From contig JAJGBQ010000003.1 of the NCBI GenBank assembly GCA_022457065.1, forward strand, positions 1,054,001 through 1,118,000: a stretch of 64,000 nt of DNA, written 5' to 3'. Source of the stretch: Curvularia sp. ZM96 (Eukaryota > Ascomycota > Dothideomycetes > Pleosporales > Pleosporaceae). Under the pieces are notes generated by a model, which ran no database searches, was not told where the DNA came from, and saw only the letters and a program-made list of their open reading frames with translations. The position numbers and the translations under genes were made by a program. This document shows, in pieces, positions 10,863 to 21,294 of this stretch; position 1 is the first letter of the stretch, and the number at the start of each line of letters is the position of its first letter.

Positions 10863-11393
10863 CTATGCCTGTGTTAGTTGTGGAATGCATAAGGGATAAA
10901 ATATGCAGTTGTATCTCCGCACCTTTTGCCGCTCTTCTATGCCGACCTGAGATATGTGCGTGGCGTTCTGTGGTAGCCAGTCGCTGGGTGCTGTTTGGCC
11001 TGTCTGCGTGGCAGTTTTGAGAACCTCGAGGCTGAAGTCCTGCATGCCTATCTGCTGGCTATTATGGTCGCCCACTCCAAAAGAACTATCGGCCGAACTC
11101 CTCAAGATATTTTCTACTGATCTTGATATCCTTAATATGTATGAGTCTTGGAACTTTCGAGATTTTGTGGCCGCATGGGGCGTGCCCAGCGCGGAAGGAG
11201 TGTTGTGTGGGATGGGTGCGCTAGTGTAGTGTCTTAGTCTGAAGCGGCCTTGGTCGAGGAGTTTGGTGATGGGGTCGAAGTGGGAGGTGGGTTGGGCGTG
11301 GCGTTTTTGTTGGAGGTGGAGTGCTGTGTTGGAGGGATGAGATTGAGAAATTCGACGATACAGCCGAAATAGAGAATGGGTTCAGGGCTGCTA
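10863..11393 (-). other. Long open frame without start codon, unknown
   Basis: The minus strand is open for about 175 codons from roughly 11393 to a stop at 10863, but has no usable ATG before the middle. Parts read DPITKLLDQGRFRLRHYT and SRSVENILRSSADSSFGV. I recognise no family. It could be the last exon of a spliced gene whose first exon lies in another frame near 11.4 kb (a frame beginning MPAPNSNGAPTTSNEH), or a decayed gene. Located between two repeat arrays. Confidence 0.3.
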
Positions 11394-11655
11394 TGTTCAT
11401 TGGAAGTGGTGGGGGCGCCATTGCTATTGGGGGCGGGCATGTTGTAGGTTGGTGGTATTTAGTTGGTTTCTTGTTGTGAAATGGGTTTTGTTTTAAGGAG
11501 AGCAGGGAGGTGTTGGTAAGTAGCAGGGTGCCAGCAATTCTATACTGCTAAGCGCATGGGGATATAGGGAGCACTAGCCTTGTCTAGGCTGGGTTGAATT
11601 GTTGTTTTTGTGATGCCAGCTTTTGCTTCGTCGTAGGTGGTGTATGTAGCACGTC

Positions 11656-12207
11656 CTAGAGATGTGGCGTCTTTGTAGGTATTGCGAAGGTAAGTTCCAG
11701 ATGGATTCGTCCATATGCTATGTTTGTTTTTGGGTTGTTGCTTCGGTTTCTTCTTTCTTGAACCATAATGAGGGACGTGGTCTCATCTTCCTTTGTTTCG
11801 AACTCGAAGCTAGGTGGTAGCCTAGACAGAATAGTTTTGTCTTCATAACCTGGGAGCGTGGACTTAGTTCCACATGGAGGCATGGACTTGATTGTTCGAC
11901 TTTCTAGGTCTCCTAGCTCGTCGTAGTCTTCGGGTGCACCAAATTTGGCATTGCACGTAGCAGTAGAAGGCTCCGTCAGGTACCTGCGTTCGCGGTCGAT
12001 CGCAGCATAGCAAGTGGAGAACGTATAGGCAGTTTTCGCAGTATATAGACTCGCCTGCGCCCCTGCAAGCTCTTTGCCGTTTCTATGGTGGTTTCCGATG
12101 AGCTCCTCGCGTTTGGTTCTTGGCCTTGTTGGCTCCATCGCGGTTTTGGCTTTCCTTGTCTCGTCTGGAACAGAATGTTGGCGTGTACCGCTTGGGATTG
12201 CCGTCAC
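11656..12207 (-). CDS. Hypothetical protein in accessory block, possibly a relic
   Basis: A 183-codon open frame starts at 12207 (MTAIPSGTRQHSVPDETRK) and has a hydrophilic, charged composition with no membrane segment, signal peptide or domain that I recognise. Its neighbours are repeats and gene scraps, there is no clear promoter, and no intron is needed to keep it open. It may be a chance frame or what is left of a longer gene. Confidence 0.22.
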   Translation of the reverse strand: MTAIPSGTRQHSVPDETRKAKTAMEPTRPRTKREELIGNHHRNGKELAGAQASLYTAKTAYTFSTCYAAIDRERRYLTEPSTATCNAKFGAPEDYDELGDLESRTIKSMPPCGTKSTLPGYEDKTILSRLPPSFEFETKEDETTSLIMVQERRNRSNNPKTNIAYGRIHLELTFAIPTKTPHL

Positions 12208-12659
12208 AAGGGAAACTACGCGTCGCTTTCATTTAGTGTTTCGCCATGTTCCAGCTGCAGCTGGTATCTCGGAACAGATCGTCTGGTGTACTCGTGGCGA
12301 ATAGACTTGTACCTCCCAGGAAGAACCAGCAGCTCCGTTGGCATCAGCATCACTTGTATCTCCCTAACTATTGCCAGTATCACCACCACCGGTATCGCCG
12401 CTGTTGTTGATAATCGGTGCCTTGCAATGCTCCTTATGTCAGCTTGATTCTCTCTCGTAATATAGAGAGCGCTTACCTTGGGTCTATGGCAAGAGCGGAG
12501 TCTCGTCATGCACGCCAGAGCCGTTCCCCACACCCAGGCCGCGGTCGTAGAAGCGCTTCAATTAGCAAACACAAGCGCCTTTCTACAAAGAGTCGCAGAA
12601 ACAGCTCGCATGGGAGCTTTGCTGAAACCAACGGCGAAGACGTATCTCACTGCAGCTAT

Positions 12660-12790
12660 GCTTGTCCCGGTTTGTCCCAGTTCTTAGGTTTAAGACAGTG
12701 ACAATATGAATGGCCCGTCTTCTCGCAATTGCCGTACTTGTGTTTGTCCTAGGTTGTCCCAGTTTTCGGCAACAGACTGCTGGGGAGTCG
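12660..12790 (-). pseudogene. CCHC zinc-knuckle scrap (first copy)
   Basis: On the minus strand 12750-12670 reads KYGNCEKTGHSYCHCLKPKN and then WDKPGQA. That is a C-x2-C-x4-H-x4-C knuckle in which the first Cys has become Tyr, followed by the KPK-W linker typical of fungal multi-knuckle nucleic-acid-binding proteins. The next knuckle appears only as DKHSCSEI. It is a detached copy of the sequence found in better shape at 14.2-14.9 kb. Confidence 0.65.
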
Positions 12791-13079
12791 CTCCTTCAGA
12801 AATCGTTGAAGCAGTTAGTTCGGTCTTTAGAGCGTCTGAGCGACCTTTACTAGCCGGGGTAACATCCCTCTCTTGGTCGGATCTAGAGCTGTTGTTAACA
12901 GCTATAGTGCAAAGCGAGGAAGTCTCGAGGTTTAGGCGAGCGAAAAGTCTCCCATGCGCATCGGAATCACCTGACTCCATAGGGATAGGCTCAGCCTTGG
13001 CTGTTCTAGTAATAGGAGGAGATACGGTTGGCGGAGTAGAAGATAAATGCTGGGCCAAAACAGCAGGCCACTGTGCAAC

Positions 13080-14075
13080 AATTCCAACCATCTTGACAGC
13101 ATTTGGATCTTCACTGTGCCGGAGTTATCGACCGGCTGTGCAACAATTCCAACCATCTCGACGGTGCTTTTCTTAAGCTTCGCTATGCTAGAGTAGAAGG
13201 TAGATGCTGTGTTGAAATAGTAGGCTAGTGCTGAAAAACCCTAGCCATCTTGACGACACTTCTCTTGGGCTCACGACGCGACGAAACAGGTACGTCGATG
13301 GGATTTTCAGCAGCGTATAGCAGCCATGCTAGCGTGATGCAGAGTGCGGAAGGCCAGGAGGGAGCTGTACGAGAGCGAATTGAGCGAGAGAAGAGCGCGT
13401 CTGCAGGCCAGGGTCTAATGTCTTTGACCAAGGAAAGAGAGAGCCTGTTGTGGAGGCTGGTATGGTGGTGGTTGCTTCGCTGTACCGGAGTTTTCGACCG
13501 GCTGTGCTGCATGATTGGCAGATGATGTCGAGAAGACGGAGCGGGAGACGGCTAATAAGTTGAGATGGTAGGATGCGACCCAGCAGTTCCAGCCATCTTG
13601 ACGACGCTTTTCTTGAGCTTTACTGTGCCTGGGGGTTCGACCGGCTATACAGCAGGCTGCTGCAACAATCCCAACCATCTTGACAGCATTTTTGGGCCTT
13701 CACTGTACTGGAGTTGTCGACTGGCTGTGCAGCAACTTCAACCATCTTGACGGCACTTTTCTTGGGCTCCACTGTGCCGGGGTTTTCGACCGGCTGTGCT
13801 GAGGTCGTCGTCCGGCTGTACAGCAAGGTTAGTGATGCCTACTGTAAGAAGCCAGCAGCTAGTAACATGTTTTTGAGCTTCGCTACGCCGGAGTTTTCGA
13901 CCGGTTGTACAGCAAGGTTGGGCGCCTTCTGTGAGAAGCCGACACCTAGTGATAACTTTCCCGAGCTTCACTGTGCCGAAGTTTTCGACCAGCTGTACCA
14001 GGGTTTTTAGCTGGCTATATAACAAGAGTAGGCGCCTTCTATAAGAAGCCAACAACTGGTGCTACCAGGAGAGTG
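13080..14075 (-). repeat. Degenerate tandem repeat, 63-92 bp unit
   Basis: The plus-strand motif AACCATCTTGACGGCACTTT followed by CACTGTGCCGG(A/G)GTTTTCGACCGGCTGT recurs at about 13088, 13151, 13243, 13592, 13672 and 13741, with partial copies (the GTTTTCGACC-GGCTGT half) to about 14000. On the minus strand the units read like QPVENSGTVKAQEK and RRQDGWNCC in changing frames. The unit length is not constant and frames shift between copies, so this is a minisatellite-like array, perhaps built from a coding fragment. It lies between two zinc-knuckle scraps. Confidence 0.65.
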
Positions 14076-14224
14076 GCGCCTAGTAGGGCTCGTGAAGACG
14101 CTTTCAATGAAGCTGGTAACTTCAAGCTATCTAGAGATACTAGATAGTGAGAAGCCAATGATTAGGTAACAAAGGACTTGGCGAATTTTTAAATATAGAC
14201 CTGTTGTGGCATCACTGATGTCTA

Positions 14225-14945
14225 ATGTCAAAGCAGCTCAGTCTTAGGAAGACGACGTCGAGTTGTGAGCATTTGTTCTTGTTCTTTGGGCCCAGGACGG
14301 TGACGAAAGAAATGGCTCGTCTTCTCGCAGTTACGGCAGACGACCGTGTCGGGATTAGGGGGCTGACCACGCTCCTTGGTGATGTGATCGGCGGATCCGC
14401 CGTCGCTGTACTTGTGTTTGTTCTAGTTCCTGGGCCTATGGCACACGAGAGGAATGGCCCATCTCACTATAGTTGCTGCACTTGTGCTTGTCCAGTTTTT
14501 ACGCTTAGGATAGCCGCGGGTCTATCTCGCCGCAGTTGCTGTACTTGTATTTGTCTCTGGTCTTGGCCCAGAATAGTGACAGGAGAAATAACCAGTCTCG
14601 CAGTTAGGGCACATGACCATGTCGGGACTATAGACTGGTCACACTCCTTGGTGATATGATCGGCGGATCCGCAGATACGGCAGGTACAAGTCTCGAAGTT
14701 TAGGCACTATAATTTGTCAGTATGCACAGAAATATTTAATCCGTATCTAGATACTCACATCATTAGAGGAGTGTCTAGTCTCGTTGCATTTGCGGTATCC
14801 GAACCCCTTAACGGAACAAGGTTCGGGACAGTCTCTTGCGTTGTGGCCCTCCTGCTTACAGTTCCTGCAAGCGAAAGGATCGACGCGATCTGGCCTTGCT
14901 GGTATTAGCAGCTCTGGCGATCATACCCTCACCATGGTTGTTGAT
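14225..14945 (-). pseudogene. Multi-CCHC zinc-knuckle protein gene, duplicated and broken
   Basis: Reading the minus strand from 14945, the frame gives DRVDPFACRNCKQEGHNARD with an intact CCHC knuckle, then KGFGYRKCNETRHSSND. A well-formed 52-nt intron follows (14758-14707, GTGAGT...TATAG), and after splicing in phase comes NFETCTCRICGSADHITKEC. A frameshift later another knuckle reads MVMCPNCETGYFSCH. A second copy at about 14400-14260 gives SADHITKERGQPPNPDTVVC and RNCEKTSHFFRH. This order matches the C-terminal half of a fungal protein with about nine CCHC knuckles, related in type to Gis2/CNBP/Byr3 single-stranded nucleic-acid binders. An upstream TGA, frameshifts and the internal duplication show that it is broken. 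Confidence 0.75.
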
Positions 14946-15352
14946 GTCAGTTTCTATCGGGTTGTTAGCTTTGATGGTAGGCCTTTGTTATGGCTGTCGT
15001 TACTGGTCTCGAATGGACTGGCAGCCCTGGCAGCACACCCCGCTGTGGTTTTTGGTGTTGAGGTAGAAATTTTGAAAGTGGTTGGGTTGGTTTGGAAAGG
15101 TAGTAGAGGTGGTTAGGTTGAATAACGTAGTAGAGGTTGTTGGCAGGGTGGATCACGGCGGCTAGTATCCTACTAGGTGTCTCCCACCTAACCTTGAACT
15201 TGCCCCCGCCTATCTTTTTTTCTTTTTTCTTCACTTCCACCTGTTGCTTCGATTTTTTACAGCCTTCCAGTTATGCGACATGACGTATCCACTAGAAAGG
15301 GCGATATCTAGATAACGATGGCGATGTGGCTGTCTTGTTATTAGTATAGTTA

Positions 15353-15711
15353 TTGCCGTGTGTCTGTCGCTTTCTTGGCTTACGCGTTTGTCAGTTTGCT
15401 CTGGGGCATGCGGAGGTGGATTCTTTTGCGGCGGCGACCGTGGCGGTAAAAGTGCTAGTTATGGCAATGAGAGAACCTTCTTTCCCTACCGTCAAGGCGG
15501 TCTTAGACAGCTCCTACTCGTGGTTAGTATTTTCTTTATTCCAGTTCCGTTCTTTTACAGTTACCTTCGTTACCCTCGCACACTTGGAACTTATCTATAT
15601 AGCCGTGGATGTGCCAATCTCCTCTACAAGGGCAACGGTAAACTGTGTGTTGGGTTATCGCGCCTAATAGCCACTTATCCTCGAACCGTTTTCCGTATCG
15701 CCCGAAGCTAG
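15353..15711 (+). other. Open frame with no recognised product
   Basis: A 117-codon frame starting near 15358 has a Gly/Cys-rich stretch (ACGGGFFCGGDRGGKSASYG) followed by a hydrophobic segment. Two overlapping frames on the same strand are nearly as long, so coding status is doubtful. No splice sites or domain support it. Confidence 0.15.
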
Positions 15712-15749
15712 CATCGACTCTACCTGCATTATCTTATCACAAAGGCTGT

Positions 15750-17175
15750 GATGACAGTCCTTTCCAAATACTCTAGTCGAAGGGCTACTGTCGCAGTTAA
15801 CGGATAGCTGTTACTGGAGTACGACGATGACAAGGGAGAGATTCCTTGTTCCAGCACTATAACCAAATACCCTGGCCTGGAGATTACTGTCACGGTCGAC
15901 AGACAGCCGACCGATGGCGGTCCTCTCAAAATACCCTAGTTTGGGGGTTGCCGTCACGGTTGGTAGACAGCTAGTATAGGAGTACGACGATAACAACGAA
16001 GACATTCCTCAGTCCTGGCGTGGGGTTTGCCGTCACGGTCAACAGACAAGTATGATGTCGACGGCGACGAAATTCCTTAGTCCTGACCTGGAAATTACCG
16101 CCATAGGGGATGAACAATCACGGTCAATGGCGGTCCTTTTAAAATGCCCTGGCGCAAGTGTGGATAGCCAGCAGGATCGCCCCTCAGGATCTGGTGAATA
16201 TGTTAGCAGAGTTAGCAATCTACAGACTCCAAATGGTGCCCGCTCGTGGTGGTGAGTAGGACCTGGGGTGTCAATCGCCAACGATAGGCGCAATAACAGC
16301 TTCACCATATAGGCTTTCGCCCGCCCATCTAAGTCCCGACAGTTCGTTAAACCCCAGGCTTTGCGCTGAAAGAGACCTAGGACCCTTCGATGCGTCGTCT
16401 GCGACCATTGGGATTGACGAGCACTATATTGAGCCAATGATGAGCCCAAGAAGCGGACTACCGCTGGCAAGCGTCGTCTAGAGTTCAAGAGCATCCATCG
16501 TATGTGTCTGGATTCTTTCTGAAACCCCTCGCCATCGCTGCTCCTCTCACCGGATGCTGGCATACTCCCGAGAGGCTCCATCGATCCGAAAAAATCTCCC
16601 CTGCGCTTTCCTTGTTTCGCATTAACGGACACGAATCTGTTCTGAGTAGTCATGTGTATCTAATTGGCCAAGGGCGTGGCCACGACAAGAGAAATAGCTG
16701 GGGTATCAACACTACGACAAGGGGCGACTGGCCTGGAAGTTACCGGCCATTTGTTTTTTCGCCGTAGCCTCGTAACGTGTCTGCGATTTGTCAAAACAGT
16801 GCTTCCATTCAAGAACATGGACGTTACCTTGTACTTAGCTGCTTGTGTTTCCAAGTTTTTTTCGCGATTCCTCTGCATCGTTAGTCTTCGCCTTGTTTGC
16901 CACCAACTCACTTTCTATATCTTTAAGCTGCTGGCGCAGGTCACAGTTCGTCTGCTCAACTGGCGACATTTCCGCCACGGTCAACAGACAATCAGCGCAG
17001 GAGTACGATGACGACAGCGAAGACATGCTTCAGTCCAGTACCACAACCAAATACATCGAGGCTAAATCTGGCGTCAGAGTTGCCGGCGTGGTCGACAACC
17101 AGCGTAGGAACATGACGACGACAGGGGAGACATACCTTAGTCCAACACCACAACCAAATACGTCGAGGTTAAATC
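15750..17175. repeat. Degenerate repeat around a CACGGTCRACAGACAG core
   Basis: The core (G/T)CACGGTC(G/A)ACAGACAG, or close variants, recurs at about 15890, 15955, 16033 and 16975. It is often followed by AGGAGTACGACGATGACA-like sequence and by ACATTCCTCAGTCC or a close variant. The plus strand of the best copy reads TVNRQSAQEYDDDSEDMLQS and then TTTKYIEAKSGVRV. Units are irregular in length with insertions between them. Function unknown; I regard it as a decayed repeat family different from those at 13 and 18 kb. Confidence 0.5.
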
Positions 17176-17214
17176 TAATACCAAAGTTACTTTTATAGTC
17201 AGGCTTATCCATCT

Positions 17215-17940
17215 ATCCTGCACTCCTTACGGTATTGTAGCGAGCCTTTTGGAAGTGGTAATTGAAATCCGAGGTCAGGGATGCTAAGTTGCAATAGGGG
17301 CCTAGATTAAAGTAGTTAGAGCTGGCAGTAGCGATAACTATGGGGAACAAGTATATCCTGTAGATTTCTCTAGTCGTAGTAAGCATCTCGCGCGAAAGAC
17401 GTCGTAGGGTGTAAGAGAGAACTTAGTGACGCCTTGTTTGTACTAGACTGACGTGTCTAGAAGTAGAGTTCTCTGTCGACAAGGACGGCACTGTCAATCA
17501 AACTACCCTGTACTCCCTATACCACTGTAAGCAATGTCGGATGGACTCCCTTTTGTGTTTTGCTAGATTACTTACTCTTAGCATGAGCTGTCCGGACCGC
17601 TGGTTGGCATCGATGTCAACACCACTCTGCTAAGTGCTGCGCCTAGGACTCTTAGGCATAGCAGCAATGGTAGCCGGAGTAATTAGCAGTAGTCATCAAA
17701 GCTCCTCAGGACATCCGAAGAGCTCCTATAGCGCCCGCTTACGAAGAAACCTATAGGTAGGACTTCTAGTGGTTAGTTTAGCTCTGGGAACTGTGTCTAA
17801 TGTAAGCAGAATTCTGTAATCACATAGAGTGTGTGCTAAACGAAGCAGTGTATGGCCACGCCGCGTGGTTTAGTCCAGTCTGTACCGTTGGCTCTATATC
17901 CCTCTACGTCTTGCTCGTATGTCGTCTGCCCGTGGTGTCG
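17215..17940. other. Accessory DNA without recognisable features
   Basis: About 700 bases with many stops in all frames and no repeat unit that I could match to its flanks. It separates the 16 kb and 18 kb repeat arrays. Confidence 0.4.
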
Positions 17941-17944
17941 AACT

Positions 17945-19235
17945 CCATTCTCATCAATACCTCAATCAACAGCGCAAACGCCGATCTGAGTTACTAGTGA
18001 GTGTTGTATCGCTGTATCGTATCATCGTCTCGTCCGTATCGTCGTCTCGTCCGTATCGTCGTCTCGTCCGTATCGTCGTCTCGTCCGTATCGCCGTCTCG
18101 TCCGTATCGCTGTCTCATAGGTCTCGTTGTCTCGCTCGTCTCACCCATCTCACCCATCTCACCCATCTCGAACTCCATTCTCATTAATAACACAGTCAAC
18201 GGCGCAAGCACCGGTCTGAGCTACTAATTTAAAGTAGAGTTTATTGTATCACTGCGTCGTCGTCTCGTCCATCTCCCCTATCTTAAACTCCATTCTCATT
18301 AATAACTCAGTCAACGGTGCAGCACCAGTCTGAGCTACTAATTTAAAGTAGAGTTTATTGTATCACCGCGTCGTCGTCTCGCCCGTATCGCCGTATCGCC
18401 GTCTCGTCGGTCTCGTTATCTCGTCTCGTCAGTCTCGTTGTCTCATCCATCTCTCCTATCTCAAACTCCATTCTCATTAATAACTCAGTCAACAGTGCAG
18501 CACCAGTCTGAGCTACTAATTCGAAGAGGGGTTGTTTTATGGCCGTCCCGCTCGTTTCGCTCGCAGTCGTCTCGCATCGTCGTCTCGTCGTCTCGTCGGT
18601 CTCGTCTCGTCCATCTCCCCCTATCTCAACCTCATTCTCATTAATAACTCAGTCAACAGTGCAGCACCAGTCTGAGCTACTAATTCGAAGAGGGGTTGTT
18701 TTATGGCCGTCCCGCTCGTTTCGCTCGCAGTCGTCTCGCACCATCGTCTCGCACCGTCGTCCTATCTCGCTGTCTCATTGTCCCAATCCTTCTTCTCATC
18801 AAACAACGTAGTCAACAGCGCAAGCGCCAGTCTAGTTACTTAATGAGAAGAGAGAATTGGTTATGTCGCCATCTCGCTCGCCCCGCTCGTCTCGTCGTCT
18901 CGCATCGTCTTCGCAACTCCATTCCCATCAAACAACATAGTCAACAGCGCAAGCGCCGGCCTAAGTGTCTTAACAAAAAGGGGAATTTGTTGTATCGTCG
19001 TATCGTCGTCTCGCTGTCTCGTTGTCTCGTTGTGTCGAACTCCCCTCTCACCAAACAGCACAGTCAACAGCGCAAGCGCCAGTCTGAGCTGCCTGGTAAG
19101 TGGAAGCCTGTTGCATTGCTGTCTCATTTATTGCCGTCTCGTTCGTTGCCGTCTCGTTATATTATTGTTACGTATAGGTCTGGAGAGCTACTCTCCCCTC
19201 ATCAAACAACGCAGTCAACAGCGCAAGCGCCAGTC
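17945..19235 (+). repeat. Nine-copy array: ~50-bp box alternating with TCGTCTCG microsatellite
   Basis: A conserved box, ATTAATAACTCAGTCAACAG then TGCA..CACCAGTCTGAGCTACTAAT, occurs at about 17951, 18178, 18295, 18472, 18637, 18797, 18931, 19054 and 19200. Spacings range from 117 to 227 bases. Between boxes lie runs of TCGTCTCGTC/GTATCGTCGT. Two units at 18.47 and 18.64 kb are nearly identical over more than 120 bases (including GAAGAGGGGTTGTTTTATGG), so duplication is recent there. The last box ends about 330 bases before the start codon of the orphan gene at 19534, placing the array in its promoter region. Confidence 0.75.
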
Positions 19236-19533
19236 TAAATTCTTCGGCGAGAGGAGCAGCAGTAGAAAGAGAAGTTACAAATTGTGCAGCTAAAAGCTGT
19301 ATAGCTAAACGCTGTGCCAGTATGGCTGCACGGGTTTGGTGGGGAGATGTGCGGAACTGTCTGAGGGAGGAGAGGAAGGAGCAACTGCCTCACTTGCACA
19401 TACACAAAAAAAATCTCGAACCCTTTTTTTCTTCTTTTCTTCTCTACGCTACCCATCATCAATCTCGTAAGTATTCTACGCACACGTTTTTATTTTATAG
19501 CTGTACAACTAACAATTGAGAGTGATAGTCATC

Positions 19534-21233
19534 ATGGCGAGACGTACCCGTCCTAAGCACAACACCAAGGCGCCCCAGGCTGTCCGCTTAGCCAAAAAGG
19601 CTGCCGATGAAGCTGAGGCGGAGGCACAGAAAGCAGCAGAAGCTGCAACCCCAGAAGCTGCAGCAGCAGCAATAACAGCAGTAGCAGCAGCAGTAGAGCG
19701 TGCCGGCGCGGTGCTGGCTGGGTTGGACCCAGAGTTGGCCAACCCAAGGACGTTATTAAACGTCGAAGAACACCATGGACGAGCCATGGCGGCACTGGAT
19801 GCAGCAAAAGCTGCAACGCCAGCAGCAGCAGCAGCAGGAGGAGGAGGAGCACCACCAGGAGTCTCCCCATCAGTCGGTGCCATCTCAGAGCCCGGCACAG
19901 GCACAGTACCTGTCGCCACAACACCCAACCCCCCAAGGTCCTCCTCAGCACCAGTCACCCTACATCCAGCAGATCCAGAGACAGCAAGGATCACCGCCGC
20001 CGCCACCACCGCAACAGAAGCAGCAGCAACAGCAGCAACAGCAGCAACACCACGCTCTCCCTCTCCTCCCCCTCTCCCCACCCTCTCTCCTTCTCCTTCT
20101 CCTCCTTCTCCTCCCTCTCTTCCCTCTCTTCCCTCTCTTCCCCCTCCTCCCTCTCCCCCCTCTCCCCCCTCTCCTCCCTCTCCACCACCAGCCCCAAGTG
20201 GGCCAGCCCCAAGTGGGCCACTGCTCCGGCAGCCCGTCGTTGGAGGTATGTTACAACAATCTTAATTTCTAGCCTCGAGTTCCCAAATTTCTTCTTTCTC
20301 AATTTCCAACTGCTTGCTTTATCCACTTTTCCTGTACTCGAGCTACCTACTTTTGAATTGTTTTTCCTATACTCCAGCTAGTTACTTCAGCTGCGTACTT
20401 CATCTACCCTTCATCTACTTTTCATGTACTCCAACTACCTACTTTTGGACCGTGTCCTTTTCATTTACTTTCATCTACTCCAGCTACCTACTTTTCATGT
20501 ACTTCTAATGTACTTTTCATGTATTTTTCAACTGCTTTTAGCTACTTTTAGCCTTCCTATTTAGGTAATTTTCGTAAAGTGTGGATTACTAACATATGTT
20601 ACAGAAGCAATCCTAGTCGTTTGTCGACTATCTTCCTGGATACCTGACAATCTCACCGAGGCTTATATCCAAGAAGGTGCCGAGTTGGCACGCCGCTACA
20701 TAGCAAGCCTGGGCCCTTCTTGTGTTTTTTCGACTGTAACGTCGATGTGCCATGTTCGCAAGAGCCACAGCTATACTAGCTGGGAGAGCATGCAAGCCAC
20801 ATGCAACATGGTAAAAGACCAGCGCGATTTTTTTAGCCAGCTTGCCGAGACCAACGTTACGATAATTATTCGTTCGCTCGATGGTCTTAGTTGTCACAAG
20901 TCATCTTTTGCATCATTCTTAAGAATGGTGATTGGTTTTGGTAAAGTAGCATTTATTGTTTTTCAGATGGGTTATGTTTTTGACGCAATTCGGCCACATA
21001 AGCTTATTCCTTGTCGAGGTTTTGGTAGTGCAGTTGTTTTTTGGGCTGATGATTTTTTGGCGCATCTGGAGGGAAGGAAGGTAGTGGAGGGAGTGGATAG
21101 GATTTTGGAGATTTGGGAGTGGATATGGACTAACCTTAAGTCTGCTGGTAGTGGTTTAAGCTACAGGAACCGGCTCCCAGAAGAAGATGAGTACGGAGCA
21201 CGCATACTGCCCGACAGGCCGACACGCAACTAG
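19534..21233 (+). CDS. Orphan two-exon gene: Ala/Pro-rich N-terminus, unknown C-terminal region
   Basis: Exon 1 (19534-20245) starts MARRTRPKHNTKAPQAVRLA and continues with Ala-rich helical sequence to about residue 95, then a Pro/Ser-rich tract. Donor GTATGT at 20246 and an acceptor at 20604, preceded by a perfect TACTAACA branch site, join exon 1 in frame to exon 2 (20605-21233), giving about 446 residues. Exon 2 reads WIPDNLTEAYIQEGAELARR and later MGYVFDAIRPHKLIPCRGFG; no family recognised. A short intron-like GTAAGT...TATAG at about 19470-19500 may lie in the 5' leader. The region is CAG- and CTC-repeat-rich and open in two frames, so the frame choice rests on the splice junction. The C-terminus stops 61 bases before the next gene's start, so its last part is uncertain. 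Confidence 0.5.
20246..20604 (+). other. Long intron with TACTCCAGCTACCTACTTTT-like repeats
   Basis: This 359-nt intron is about six times longer than the other introns here. It holds an irregular pyrimidine-rich repeat related to CTACTTTTCATGTACTCCAA, five to eight times. GTATGT donor, TACTAACA branch and ACAG acceptor are all good. Confidence 0.5.
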
Positions 21234-21294
21234 CAGCCACCCACCACGCTCTTCTTTCTCCGCCCAACGCGTCGCCCAACACTGTACCCTCGCC

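Noticed and set aside
12932..14055. Possible CRISPR array
   Set aside because: Repeat units are degenerate, irregularly spaced and 60-90 bases apart without unique spacers of constant length; the genome is eukaryotic.
16039..16653. 204-codon minus-strand frame
   Set aside because: It crosses the degenerate 16-kb repeat, shows no domain, and competing frames overlap it; probably chance openness.
21187..21294. Upstream in-frame ATG for ECM14
   Set aside because: The extra 36 residues are hydrophilic and would bury the signal peptide that begins at 21295.
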